Shown here: positions 18,762 to 26,433 of the stretch, piece by piece
Layout: the number at the start of each line of letters is the position of its first letter
Position numbering within the stretch: position 1 is the stretch's first letter
Source: Azospirillum sp. B21
GTDB lineage: Bacteria > Pseudomonadota > Alphaproteobacteria > Azospirillales > Azospirillaceae
Direction: 5' to 3'
Length of the DNA stretch: 64,000 bases
NCBI RefSeq assembly: GCF_008364825.1
Contig: NZ_VTTO01000004.1
Coordinates: 1 to 64,000 of the forward strand
Position numbers and translations under genes: made by a program
The notes under the pieces: model-generated
Told to the model about the DNA's origin: nothing
The model's input: only the letters and a program-made list of their open reading frames with translations
Databases searched by the model: none

Positions 18762-19421
18762 GTGACGGCCCCCATCCTGATCACCGGCTTCGCGCCGTTC
18801 GGGCTCCCCCCGAACGGCGAAGCGGATCACTCTCCCGCTGGGCATCCCTGGGCAGCCGATCCGACCGCCCTGCTGATGGACCGGCTTTCGGGAGAGCCGG
18901 GGGTCGTCACCGCCACCTTGCCTCCTCTCTATGACGCCTGCGGCGAAGCCTTCGCCGAGCTGCTGACCGAACACCGGCCACTGGCGGCGCTCGGCTTTGC
19001 CTATTGGGAAGCGAGCGATTACATCCGGCTGGAACGGCTGGCCTGGAACCGCGACGAAAGCCCGCTGGCCGACGCCGCCGGCACGGTGCGCGAACACGCC
19101 GACATCGTGCCCGACGGGCCTACCGCCTATGGCAGCACCCTGCCGGTGCCGCGGGTGATGCGGGAATTGTCGATGGCCGGGCTGCCGGTGACCTTCGGCG
19201 ATTTCTCCGGCGGCTTCCTCGGCAACCATCTGTTCTACCGGGCGCGCAACATCATCGAGAGCGCCGACCTGGATATCCCCTACGGCTTCTTCCACATGCC
19301 GCCGCTGCCTGAACGCGCGGCAACGCTGCGCCGCTTCGGCGGCCTGAGTTTGGAACGGCAGGAACTGGCGGTGCGCACGCTGGTGAGGATGCTGCGCACG
19401 GCGCTGAACGGAGTCGTCTGA
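18762..19421 (+). CDS. Pyroglutamyl-peptidase I-like protein lacking the catalytic Cys
   Basis: The 219-aa protein has the C15 family fold: ILITGFAPFG at the N terminus, RLERLAWN carrying the catalytic Glu position, and GFFHMPPLPE carrying the catalytic His. The segment that normally reads AGTFVCNHLFY is SGGFLGNHLFY here, so the nucleophilic cysteine is replaced by glycine. The protein is therefore probably not a peptidase, but a pseudo-enzyme or an enzyme with another activity. The GTG start at 18762 is 14 bases after trpS, which suggests co-transcription. Confidence 0.8.
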   Translation: MTAPILITGFAPFGLPPNGEADHSPAGHPWAADPTALLMDRLSGEPGVVTATLPPLYDACGEAFAELLTEHRPLAALGFAYWEASDYIRLERLAWNRDESPLADAAGTVREHADIVPDGPTAYGSTLPVPRVMRELSMAGLPVTFGDFSGGFLGNHLFYRARNIIESADLDIPYGFFHMPPLPERAATLRRFGGLSLERQELAVRTLVRMLRTALNGVV

Positions 19422-19430
19422 AGGCGGAAA

Positions 19431-19805
19431 TCAAGCTGTTTTGGCGGGACGGCGCTGGTCGGGCGGGTTCACGATGGCGCGCAACGCGTCCAGGAACTCA
19501 CGGCCCTTGTCGGTCAGGGTGACGATCTTACGGCGGCGTTCGCGCGGATCTTCCTGCGCCTGCACCAGATCGAGGCCGGCCTTGCCGAAGCTGTGCCAGC
19601 GGCTGAGCGCCGCGACGTTGCGCGACGCGGAGGATTGGGCGATGCCCAGGCGTTCCGCCAGTTCGCCGATGGAAATGCCTTCGCTCTGCGCGATGGTCAT
19701 GAAACTCAGCGCATACTGGATGGGCAGGTCGGGGTCGAGCTTGCGGAACGCCTCAAGCACCTGGACGACGGTAAGGACCTCGTCATGACGAACGCGGGCC
19801 GGCAT
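19431..19805 (-). CDS. MarR-family winged-helix transcriptional regulator
   Basis: The 124-aa protein has the MarR winged-helix core: GISIGELAERLGIAQSSASRNVAALSRW is helix 3-4, and DPRERRRKIVTLTDKGREFL is the wing with the conserved D-R pair. MarR proteins bind DNA as dimers and often respond to small aromatic ligands or oxidation. It is convergent with the Pcp-like gene and downstream of the small-protein cluster on the same strand. The target is unknown. Confidence 0.85.
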   Translation of the reverse strand: MPARVRHDEVLTVVQVLEAFRKLDPDLPIQYALSFMTIAQSEGISIGELAERLGIAQSSASRNVAALSRWHSFGKAGLDLVQAQEDPRERRRKIVTLTDKGREFLDALRAIVNPPDQRRPAKTA

Positions 19806-19831
19806 TCAGCAGGTCTCCGCGGCGCCGCGCG

Positions 19832-20008
19832 CTATGCAGCGCGGGAGGGTGGTCCCCAACGGGCCGGTGTGTAGATGATGTTCAGGCGTCCAAGCCATAG
19901 GATGACTTCCCCGTTTTCACGCCGCAGGTCGAACGACCCGGCCGGCGATGCCCAGCGGGCGTGTTCAACGAAGAGACGGTGACCGCAAAAACCCAGAAAG
20001 ACACACAT
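19832..20008 (-). CDS. Small hypothetical protein, 58 aa
   Basis: The frame beginning MCVFLGFCGHRLFVEHARW has a GAGAGG ribosome site just before ATG 20008. The product is basic and aromatic-rich with no recognised domain. The frame remains open further upstream, but the ribosome site favours this start. It sits between the MarR gene and other very small genes on the same strand. Confidence 0.5.
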   Translation of the reverse strand: MCVFLGFCGHRLFVEHARWASPAGSFDLRRENGEVILWLGRLNIIYTPARWGPPSRAA

Positions 20009-20153
20009 GGGATCCTCTCGATATCCGGAATTCACGTTCGAAGGGTGCGGGACGAAGAAGGGCGGCTTGGGCATGATTGGCGGCCATATGGACGGCGGTG
20101 GCGGCCGGATCGCCCGATCGGCGAGTCCAGGCGGTGGTTACGATGGCTTTCAT
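19965..20153 (-). CDS. Possible small protein, 62 aa, overlapping its neighbour
   Basis: The start ATG 20153 has GGAGAG about 7 nt upstream and the frame begins MKAIVTTAWTRR. It overlaps the next small gene by 44 nt in another frame, so one of the two may be spurious or the pair may be coupled. No domain is recognised. Confidence 0.3.
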   Translation of the reverse strand: MKAIVTTAWTRRSGDPAATAVHMAANHAQAALLRPAPFEREFRISRGSHVCLSGFLRSPSLR

Positions 20154-20203
20154 CGATACTCTCCAGGGGTTGAGTGATGCCGGCGTGAGAGGCCGGCGGA
20201 TCC

Positions 20204-20225
20204 GGTATCGCCGCTCAGCGATACG
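20204..20225 (-). terminator. Hairpin overlapping the stop of the DUF1127-like gene
   Basis: Read on the minus strand, the last sense codons and the stop codon lie in a stem CGTATCGC/GCGATAC with a short loop. A second small stem, GCCGGC/GCCGGC, lies at about 20179-20197. There is no T-tract, so it may protect the 3' end rather than terminate. Confidence 0.35.
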
Positions 20226-20439
20226 GTTGCAAGGTCAAAAATGTCCGCGCTTCCGATAGGTTCCGATCGCGGATGTGAAAAGGCCGAAGACGGCATGCAA
20301 GTGGAGGCTCTTCGCCGTCCCCGGCATCCCCGTCCGCCAATCCGATGTCGCGCCGCAGGTGGTCGCACAATCGGCCCGGTCCGGAGGACGCCCCGGAATC
20401 GAGCCAGCGGCTCCGCAACGCCGTCCACAAGGTCGGCAT
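20215..20439 (-). CDS. DUF1127-like small protein, 74 aa
   Basis: The protein starting MPTLWTALRSRWLDSG contains RLCDHLRRDIGLADGD, which matches the DUF1127/YjiS pattern (L.D...RDIGL). Small proteins of this group are widespread in alphaproteobacteria and some are linked to RNA turnover and phosphate or carbon metabolism in Rhizobiales and Agrobacterium. ATG 20439 has AAGGAG 6 nt upstream, an optimal ribosome site, so it is preferred to the start at 20472. A 9-bp hairpin (20459-20481) sits in its 5' leader. Confidence 0.65.
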   Translation of the reverse strand: MPTLWTALRSRWLDSGASSGPGRLCDHLRRDIGLADGDAGDGEEPPLACRLRPFHIRDRNLSEARTFLTLQPYR

Positions 20440-20458
20440 GATCTGCTCCTTTGCCTGG

Positions 20459-20521
20459 GAGGCTCCGAACACCGGAGCCTCTGGAGGCGAAATAGTTCCG
20501 CAGTCGGATGTGTTCCGTCAA
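20459..20521 (-). promoter_or_regulatory. Promoter-like region and leader hairpin of the DUF1127-like gene
   Basis: On the minus strand a TTGACG box (20516-20521) is followed after about 18-20 bases by AACTATTT (near 20491-20498), a weak -10. The predicted leader then folds into a perfect 9-bp stem, GAGGCTCCG/CGGAGCCTC (20459-20467 with 20473-20481), ending about 20 bases before the start codon. The hairpin could modulate translation or RNA stability. Confidence 0.4.
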
Positions 20522-20746
20522 CCTGTCCGTCAGTGGATCGGCGTGTCCATTTGGAAGCGGCGTGACCATTGCCGCACGCCTGTGGCAAATCGGCACCGCT
20601 CGCGCACGGTTTCACCAGCGGGCGGGATGGCGGCGGGCATCTCTGGACAAGCGGGGGGCTGGTCGGTCAAACAAAGCCGTCGGCGAACGCCTTCGGTGGT
20701 ACTCCGTCTCTCTGCTCCCCATCCATCGGTTCCGGACCGTCCATTC

Positions 20747-22285
20747 GTGTTGACCGCCCTCTCCCCCGTATGGCCGACAGCGGTGCGCTCCGCCCTGACG
20801 CTACGGGCGGTTCTGGCGATGGCCGTCGCGACGATGGCGGCGCTGTGGACCGGTCCGGCGGCAGCGGAGGCGCGCTTCACCCCAGGCCCCTGCTGGTTCA
20901 CCGTGCCGGAGGGCGAGGCGGCCTTGTGCGGAACGGTGGCGGTTCCGGAACGGCGCGACCGCCCCAACAGCCGCAGCCTGCGCCTGCCGGTCGCCGTCCT
21001 GCTCAGCACCGCCCGCCAGCCCGCCCCCGACCCCGTGCTGTTCCTGGAGGGTGGCCCCGGTGCTTCACCCTTCGGCAGCGGCGAGGCGACGGAAGAGCGG
21101 ATGGAGGTGTGGTGGGAGCTGTCGGCCCCCTTCCGCCGCGCCCGCAACCTGATCCTGTTCGATCCGCGCGGCGTCGGCCGGGCGGAGCCGGACACCGACT
21201 GTCGCGAACTGGACGGCGTCGCCCCCACCCGCGGCACCCGGCCGCTGACGCGCGAACAGCGGGCGGCTTTGGAACGGGCAGCGGTCAGCGCCTGCGCCGC
21301 CCGGCTGACGGCGGCCGGGCTGGACGGCACCCAGTTCTCCACCCCCGTCGCGGCGGAGGATGCGCTGGACATCGCCACCGCGCTGGGCGCTCAGCGCATC
21401 AACCTGTTCGCGGTATCCTACGGCACGCGGGTGGGTTTGGAGATCTTGCGGCGGCAGGGCGGCCGTGTCCGCACCGCCGTGTTCGACAGCGTCTATCCGC
21501 CCGACGTCAACGCGCAGGAGGAGGCCGCCTGGCTGGCGCAACGGGCCTACCGCCGGCTGTTCGACGATTGCGCCGCCAACCGCGGCTGCCGGTCGGCCTT
21601 TCCCGATCTGGAAAAGCGCTTCCTCGATCTGGTGGAGCGGCTGGACCGCAATCCGGTCGACATCGTCGTCGGCGATCACGAGACGCGCCGCGCCCTGCGG
21701 CTGACCGGCGGAATGGCGATCGCCGCCGGGTTGGAAGCACTGGCGATCAGCGAGGCGGTCCCCCTCGTGCCGACCATCATCGACCGCGCCGCCCGCGGCC
21801 AGTATGCGACCCTGGCGGAATGGGCGCCGACCAACTGGCTGGGAGACCCGGAAATCGCCGACGGGCTGGTCTTCTCCACCGAATGCCGGGAGTCGGTCAA
21901 CAGTGCCGAACCGCTGAAGCGCGCCGACAATGCCCGTCGCTATGCGCCGTATGGCCTCGTCGCCACCGACGATCCCGGCCAGCGCGTCTGCCGTCTGTGG
22001 CCCGCCGGCCACCAGGAAGCGGCCGAACGGCTGCCGGTCGCCAGCCCGGTGCCGGTCCTTCTGCTGTCCGGCGCCTACGATCCGGTCACCCCGCCGGAAT
22101 GGGGCGACCGCGCCGCCGCCACCCTGCCCAAGAGCCGCCATCTGGTCTTCCGCGCCGCCAGCCATATCGTGACTTCCAGCGAGGACTGCGCCATGGCCGC
22201 CGCGGTGACCTTCGTCGAGCAGGAGTCGGTGCCGGCAACCGTCTGTCCGGGAGCGGCCAAGCCGCCGGTGTTCGAACGGCCGTGA
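20747..22285 (+). CDS. Exported alpha/beta hydrolase, tripeptidyl-aminopeptidase (TAP) type
   Basis: The serine hydrolase of about 512 aa resembles the proline-iminopeptidase/TAP group. It has an N-terminal signal sequence (LTLRAVLAMAVATMAALW... ending PAAAEA), the oxyanion segment LFLEGGPGAS, the nucleophile elbow NLFAVSYGTRVGLE and a C-terminal TAP-like part VPVLLLSGAYDPVTPPEWG with the catalytic Asp, then HIVTS with the His. The start is uncertain: GTG 20747 and ATG 20819 both retain the signal peptide; the longer open frame upstream is antisense to the DUF1127-like gene. Probable role is periplasmic peptide or ester hydrolysis. Confidence 0.8.
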   Translation: MLTALSPVWPTAVRSALTLRAVLAMAVATMAALWTGPAAAEARFTPGPCWFTVPEGEAALCGTVAVPERRDRPNSRSLRLPVAVLLSTARQPAPDPVLFLEGGPGASPFGSGEATEERMEVWWELSAPFRRARNLILFDPRGVGRAEPDTDCRELDGVAPTRGTRPLTREQRAALERAAVSACAARLTAAGLDGTQFSTPVAAEDALDIATALGAQRINLFAVSYGTRVGLEILRRQGGRVRTAVFDSVYPPDVNAQEEAAWLAQRAYRRLFDDCAANRGCRSAFPDLEKRFLDLVERLDRNPVDIVVGDHETRRALRLTGGMAIAAGLEALAISEAVPLVPTIIDRAARGQYATLAEWAPTNWLGDPEIADGLVFSTECRESVNSAEPLKRADNARRYAPYGLVATDDPGQRVCRLWPAGHQEAAERLPVASPVPVLLLSGAYDPVTPPEWGDRAAATLPKSRHLVFRAASHIVTSSEDCAMAAAVTFVEQESVPATVCPGAAKPPVFERP

Positions 22286-22327
22286 GTTGGATTGGCGGAA
22301 GCGCCGGCCACGGTTGCCCCCACCCTT

Positions 22328-22435
22328 CCCAGGCTTACGCCTGGGCCCCTTCCCTCCCCCGCTGGGCAGGGGAGGGAGCTTCTGGAGCTTTGCAAAAGTG
22401 CGGCGGCAGTCCCTCCCCCGCGAGAGCGGGGGAGG
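22328..22435. repeat. REP-like palindromes between hydrolase and comM remnant
   Basis: Three stems occur in tandem: CCCAGGC/GCCTGGG (22328-22345), TCCCTCCCC/GGGGAGGGA (22351-22376) and CCTCCCCCGC/GCGGGGGAGG (22412-22435). They are related in style to the palindromes at 12791-12943 and probably serve as a bidirectional transcription end between convergent genes. Confidence 0.7.
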
Positions 22436-22475
22436 ATAGGTGGGGGTCTAACGTCTCCGAGAATTCTCAGTCCCC

Positions 22476-22859
22476 TCACCGCCCCGGCGCGATCCGCCGG
22501 TAGCTCAGCGCTTCCGCGATGTGACGGCGCCTCACCCCTTCCACCCCGTCCAGGTCGGCCAGCGTCCGACCCACCCGCATCACCCGGTGGTAGCCGCGGG
22601 CCGACAGCTTCAGCCGCTCCGCCGCCTCGGTCAGCAGGGCGCGGCCGGGGGCGTCGGGCGAGGCGACCTTCTCCAGCAGTTCGCCGTCCGCCTCGGCGTT
22701 CGTGCGCACCGCCCGGCCGGCCGGGTAAGGACCGAAGCCGCCATAGCGTTCCGCCTGGATCGCGCGGGCGACGGCGACGCGGGCGGCGATGTCGGCGCTG
22801 CCCTCCGCCGGCGGCGGCAGGCTGAGGTCGGCGGGGCTGACCGCCGGCACGTCGATGTG
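22476..22859 (-). pseudogene. comM: comM/yifB C-terminal remnant (Mg-chelatase-like), truncated by transposon
   Basis: The frame encodes the C-terminal Mg-chelatase domain of ComM/YifB: IDVPAVSPADLSLPPPAEG, then RALLTEAAERLKLSARGYHRVMRVGRTLADL and IAEALSYRR. Full-length proteins have about 500 residues and an AAA+ core; only about 128 residues remain. Family resemblance stops at the His of the family's DLH-IDVP segment, and the next bases belong to the transposon end. ComM is a hexameric helicase that aids branch migration in natural transformation. The N-terminal part is nowhere in the window. Confidence 0.85.
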
Positions 22860-22965
22860 TGTTAGCTTCAAATAAATTTCAGACTATAGCCTGGCTAACC
22901 CATTGATTCTCCGAGTCGGATGTTAATCTAAATTTCAGACTGATGCAGTTAAAATTCAGACCTGC
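22860..22965. mobile_element. Transposon end with three TnsB-site-like direct repeats
   Basis: The end begins TGTTAGC directly at the comM break. Three direct repeats with core TTCAGAC lie at 22878-22884, 22934-22940 and 22955-22961; the first two share AAATTTCAGACT and the last two are 21 bases apart. A TGT terminus with several roughly 20-bp direct repeats is the structure of Tn7-family ends that bind TnsB. The stretch is much more AT-rich than the chromosome. Confidence 0.72.
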
Positions 22966-23691
22966 TCGAAGTCCTCACCTAATGGCTGGACCGGTTCGAC
23001 GGCGCTTTATCTGCGATCGTTGAATTGCCGTGGTTCGGCATCGCCCGATGCTATTCCCGCTTGAGACCTGTCGTTCTTGAACGGTAACCAGGAAGCTGAT
23101 ATCCGCATCCTTCACTCTTCTGACCGCGCGCCACCCATCTGCTGTAGCGCTCCACCACATGGGTATCTGTCTCGCCAGCCTGAAGCGCTTCGGCGCCGTG
23201 ATGCGGGCGGCAGCCATGGTGGCGCGGATCTCCACCGGAGAGATCGCCGAGTCGGAGGTAGCAGCGGTAGACGACAGGAGGGACCGGCACACCGACGCGC
23301 TCGGGTGGTGTTTGCCCCCACCCCAGGCCATTGAAGAACAAAAAGATTTTCAAGTTTTTCGATGAGTTCGCCATCGAGGTGCGGAGATATCCTTTCCCCC
23401 TTGATTGTCCGCAGACACTGCTTCCCGCTCCCCTCTTTGGAAGGGTGACGCGGTCGACCACGCCGCCCCTTCCGGCTAACGCCTATGCCCAAGCGTCAAC
23501 TCCTAGGTCCGGTCCCGGACCGGCATCGGGCTCCAGTCCGCGCACCCATGTCTTAGCTGACGGAATTGCGAGGAATATATGTACACGAACCACTGTCCAT
23601 CCGGTGTCAAAACCGCGTTCCATCGTTTTTTTTAAAATCCGCCTTGCTTTTTAGGGAAAGTGTTCCTATCTGGATCGGGTTACACCGTAAG
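22966..23691. other. Gene-free or degraded 720-base stretch behind the transposon end
   Basis: No intact gene is seen. Minus-strand frames between about 23100 and 23360 contain a patch (PPVVYRCYLRLGDLS, with shifted continuations) that could be the ruin of a transposase, but it cannot be assigned. An AT-rich stretch with TTTTTTTTAAAAT at about 23624-23637 lies 55-65 bases before the cyclase gene and may hold its promoter. Confidence 0.4.
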
Positions 23692-24873
23692 ATGGCGGAC
23701 ACTGCGATTATGGCTGAGGCTGAACTGAGACCCGTACTGCGGGACGACTATCTGGCACTGCTGAAGGACTCGGGCTTGCTGGCCGGCATCGCCGGCGAGG
23801 ACATCGACGAGACGATCGGCAACCTTCAACCGACGCCGCGACAGTATGGCGACGGCCAACTCGTGTGCCGGGCGGGTGCCAAGGCCAACTGCCTGTGGAT
23901 CGTCGTCCAGGGGGCGGTTGGGGTGAAGCATGGCCGCAATAACCTGCTCGATCGCAAGATCCCCTACATCGTCGGCGAACAGGCCATCATCGAACCCGAC
24001 TCCACCCGGTCGGCTGACCTCGTCGCGTTCGGTCCGACCACGCTGCTGGAAATCGGCCGCACCTGTGTGGAGCGGCTGCCGCCCGGCATCCTGGCCGCCG
24101 TCTGGCGCAACCTCGCCGGCGTGGTCTCGGCGAAGCTGCGCTACGCCACGATCCAGCGGTCCGAGTTCATCGACCGGGATCGCGACAACACCGCCATCAT
24201 CAGCCGCTTCCTCAACCAGCATCAGCAGGGCTTCGTCCTGGCCCAGGGCTCGCTCTCCGCCGGACATTTCCCCGACAAACTGGAAGCCGGCCGGTTCGTG
24301 ATCCTCTTCAGCGACGTCGTCGGCTTCTCCAAGCTCGCGTTGCGGATTTCTCCGGCAGAGACCGCTGAGATCATCCGGCGCTGCATGCAGTTGCAGTCCG
24401 GCGCCATCGAAGCCGCCGACGGCTATGTCGATAAATTCATGGGCGACGGCTTGATGGCGTACTGGCCGGTGCCGACGACTGCAACCCCTGACGATGTCGC
24501 GCAACTCTGCGATCAGGCTCTGAGCGCGGCAATCGCCGCGGTCAAGCTGATGGCGGATATTCCGGTGGAGGGTGACAAGCTCGGCCTGCGTGTCGGTCTC
24601 CATCTCGGGGAAGCCATAGCCGGCAACTTCGGGTCGCCGGACCGGATGCAGGTCACGCTGCTCGGGCCGGAGGTCAACGCCGCAGCGCGCCTGGAGCAGG
24701 CCAGGAGCGACGATATGCTGGCCGGGGATGCTCTGGCCGATGTTCGGGTCAGCACCGCCTTCTACAACGCGCTTCCGGAAGCGAGCCGAGCCCTGCTGCC
24801 GTTCGAAGCGACCATCAAAGCAAAGCAGGCCGACATCGATCTGCGCAGCGGCCCGCCGCAGGCTGCCATCTGA
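23692..24873 (+). CDS. Class III nucleotide cyclase with N-terminal cNMP-binding-like domain
   Basis: The protein of about 393 aa has an N-terminal CRP-like beta-barrel (GDGQLVCRAGAKANCLWIVV, then KIPYIVGEQAIIEPDSTRSAD) at residues 45-130. A C-terminal class III adenylate/guanylate cyclase domain spans about 200-375. Both metal-binding Asp residues are present, in ILFSDVVGFS (near 208) and KFMGDGLMAYW (near 252), as is the transition-state pair N/R in EVNAAARLEQ (near 329-333), so it should be active. ATG 23692 is chosen; ATG 23710 is possible. It is the first gene of a three-gene operon and probably makes a cyclic nucleotide signal. Confidence 0.82.
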   Translation: MADTAIMAEAELRPVLRDDYLALLKDSGLLAGIAGEDIDETIGNLQPTPRQYGDGQLVCRAGAKANCLWIVVQGAVGVKHGRNNLLDRKIPYIVGEQAIIEPDSTRSADLVAFGPTTLLEIGRTCVERLPPGILAAVWRNLAGVVSAKLRYATIQRSEFIDRDRDNTAIISRFLNQHQQGFVLAQGSLSAGHFPDKLEAGRFVILFSDVVGFSKLALRISPAETAEIIRRCMQLQSGAIEAADGYVDKFMGDGLMAYWPVPTTATPDDVAQLCDQALSAAIAAVKLMADIPVEGDKLGLRVGLHLGEAIAGNFGSPDRMQVTLLGPEVNAAARLEQARSDDMLAGDALADVRVSTAFYNALPEASRALLPFEATIKAKQADIDLRSGPPQAAI

Positions 24874-24900
24874 CCACGTCTCAGGAAAGGAGCCGACATC

Positions 24901-26427
24901 ATGGCGGGGAACTGGAACAGCAAGCGGGCCGGGGATCGCATCGATCAGGCCCTGAAGGATGTGGAAAAGGTCGAGGTCAAGACCCTCGTGTCGAAGAGCG
25001 ATGTCCTGAACCTTCCGACAAATGTCGCCTACAAGGTCGATGCGGCACACATCTACATCGATCTTCTCAATATCTATGACATGCTGGGCAAAGACAGCGA
25101 GACGGAACAGAAGCACCGGCGTGCGCTGCGGTTCTTGAACCTGCACCAGCGTGCGGTACAGGTGATCCTGGAGGACGCAGACGCCGTCAAGGTCGATTTC
25201 CACAACCAGCGTCTCCACGCGGTGGTGGTCCTGCCGCTGGACGACGAGGCCAAGCGGATCAACAAGGCGGTGACCATCGGCGACAGCGTGATCAAGCTGC
25301 TGAAGAGTGTGTCGGATCCCGACGACCCGCTCCCGGCCGCCAAGGTGCGGGTTGGCATCGACAGCGGGATGGCTTTGGCGGTCAACAATGGCCGCCGTGG
25401 AAGCCGCGAACCCCTGTTCCTCGGCAACCCTGCCAACATCGCAGCCAAGCTGGCGGCAGGCACCGGGACGGCCAGGACGGGGATCTTCGTGACATCCGGT
25501 GCCCGCAAGACCGCTGGGCTTGACGTGGTGGAGGTCGAGGATCAGGCAACGACGCCTTTGTCGAAGACGGAGATCGAGGCGGCGGTTGCCGCGTCCGGCC
25601 TGGACATCGACATCGACGATGTGCTGGAGACATGGAACGATCAGCTGGCAGACCATCCGCTGAAGAGTTTCAAGTTCACCCGCCCGACACCTCCCCTCAG
25701 CGACTTCGAGGCGATTTTCTCCGAGATCGGTCCCGCCAGTTCGCGTCGGATCGAAGGCGTGACCTTCTATGCCGACATCGATGGGTTCACGAAGTTCGTC
25801 GCCACGCACCTCGACGACGAGCCGGAGAAGGTCGTCAGGACCCTTCACGTGCTGCGCAAGGAATTGCACAGTGTCCTGAACATTGATTTTGACGGCATGA
25901 AAGTGCGCTTCATCGGCGACTGCATTCATGGACAGCTGGCCGAGGGCGCAGCGAGCACCGATCGCGAGGCGACCGTCAGCACCGCAGTCCTGGCTGCCGG
26001 TGGCATGCGCTCCAGCTTCGACCTGGCAAAGGAAAAAATCGGTGAGATCGACGAGCTCGGACTCGCCATCGGCTTCGATCTCGGTTACGCCGCGATGAGC
26101 CGACTTGGCATCAAAGGGAAACGCTCCCGCTGCTCGCTCGGACGGGCGACAATACAGGCGGAGGATGAACAAAAGCGGTGCAGCGGCACCGAAACAGCCT
26201 TGGGATCCGACGCCTACAGCGCGGGTTCCAAAGCGGTGCAGGACCTGTTCGGCAAAAAGCGCAAGAAAGCCGATCTGGATTATGCCGCCGCGGTGACCGC
26301 GCTGTCCGACCAGGGCGACAGCACTGCAAAGGCTGCGGTTGCCAGAGCCATGGTGACTGCGCCTGCTTACGTGAAAGCCGCATCTGACTACGATGCCCGC
26401 CCCTATTCTACGCCGATGCGGGGTTGA
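24901..26427 (+). CDS. Tandem nucleotide-cyclase-like protein
   Basis: The 508-aa protein has two divergent cyclase-homology domains. The first (about 35-215) keeps only parts: HIYIDLLNIYDML and GNPANIAAKLAAG, where the usual Arg is Lys. The second (about 285-440) has FYADIDGFTKF with Asp near 294 and VRFIGDCIHGQL with Asp near 340, but its SLGRATIQAEDEQ segment lacks the usual Asn. It may therefore be a pseudo-cyclase partner, a sensor or a cyclase of altered specificity. The ribosome site AAAGGAG precedes ATG 24901; the gene follows the first cyclase by 27 bases and is followed after 6 bases by the E2-like gene. Confidence 0.7.
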   Translation: MAGNWNSKRAGDRIDQALKDVEKVEVKTLVSKSDVLNLPTNVAYKVDAAHIYIDLLNIYDMLGKDSETEQKHRRALRFLNLHQRAVQVILEDADAVKVDFHNQRLHAVVVLPLDDEAKRINKAVTIGDSVIKLLKSVSDPDDPLPAAKVRVGIDSGMALAVNNGRRGSREPLFLGNPANIAAKLAAGTGTARTGIFVTSGARKTAGLDVVEVEDQATTPLSKTEIEAAVAASGLDIDIDDVLETWNDQLADHPLKSFKFTRPTPPLSDFEAIFSEIGPASSRRIEGVTFYADIDGFTKFVATHLDDEPEKVVRTLHVLRKELHSVLNIDFDGMKVRFIGDCIHGQLAEGAASTDREATVSTAVLAAGGMRSSFDLAKEKIGEIDELGLAIGFDLGYAAMSRLGIKGKRSRCSLGRATIQAEDEQKRCSGTETALGSDAYSAGSKAVQDLFGKKRKKADLDYAAAVTALSDQGDSTAKAAVARAMVTAPAYVKAASDYDARPYSTPMRG

Positions 26428-26433
26428 GGATCG

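Noticed and set aside
20345-20746. N-terminal extension of the alpha/beta hydrolase frame
   Set aside because: It is antisense to the DUF1127-like gene, lacks hydrolase similarity, and a signal peptide begins only after 20747.
23051-23461. Possible transposase relic behind the transposon end
   Set aside because: Only one short patch looks protein-like and it changes frame repeatedly; no family could be named.
23680-26172. 830-codon minus-strand open frame opposite the cyclase genes
   Set aside because: The plus strand carries clear cyclase motifs and ribosome sites; the minus frame is a shadow.
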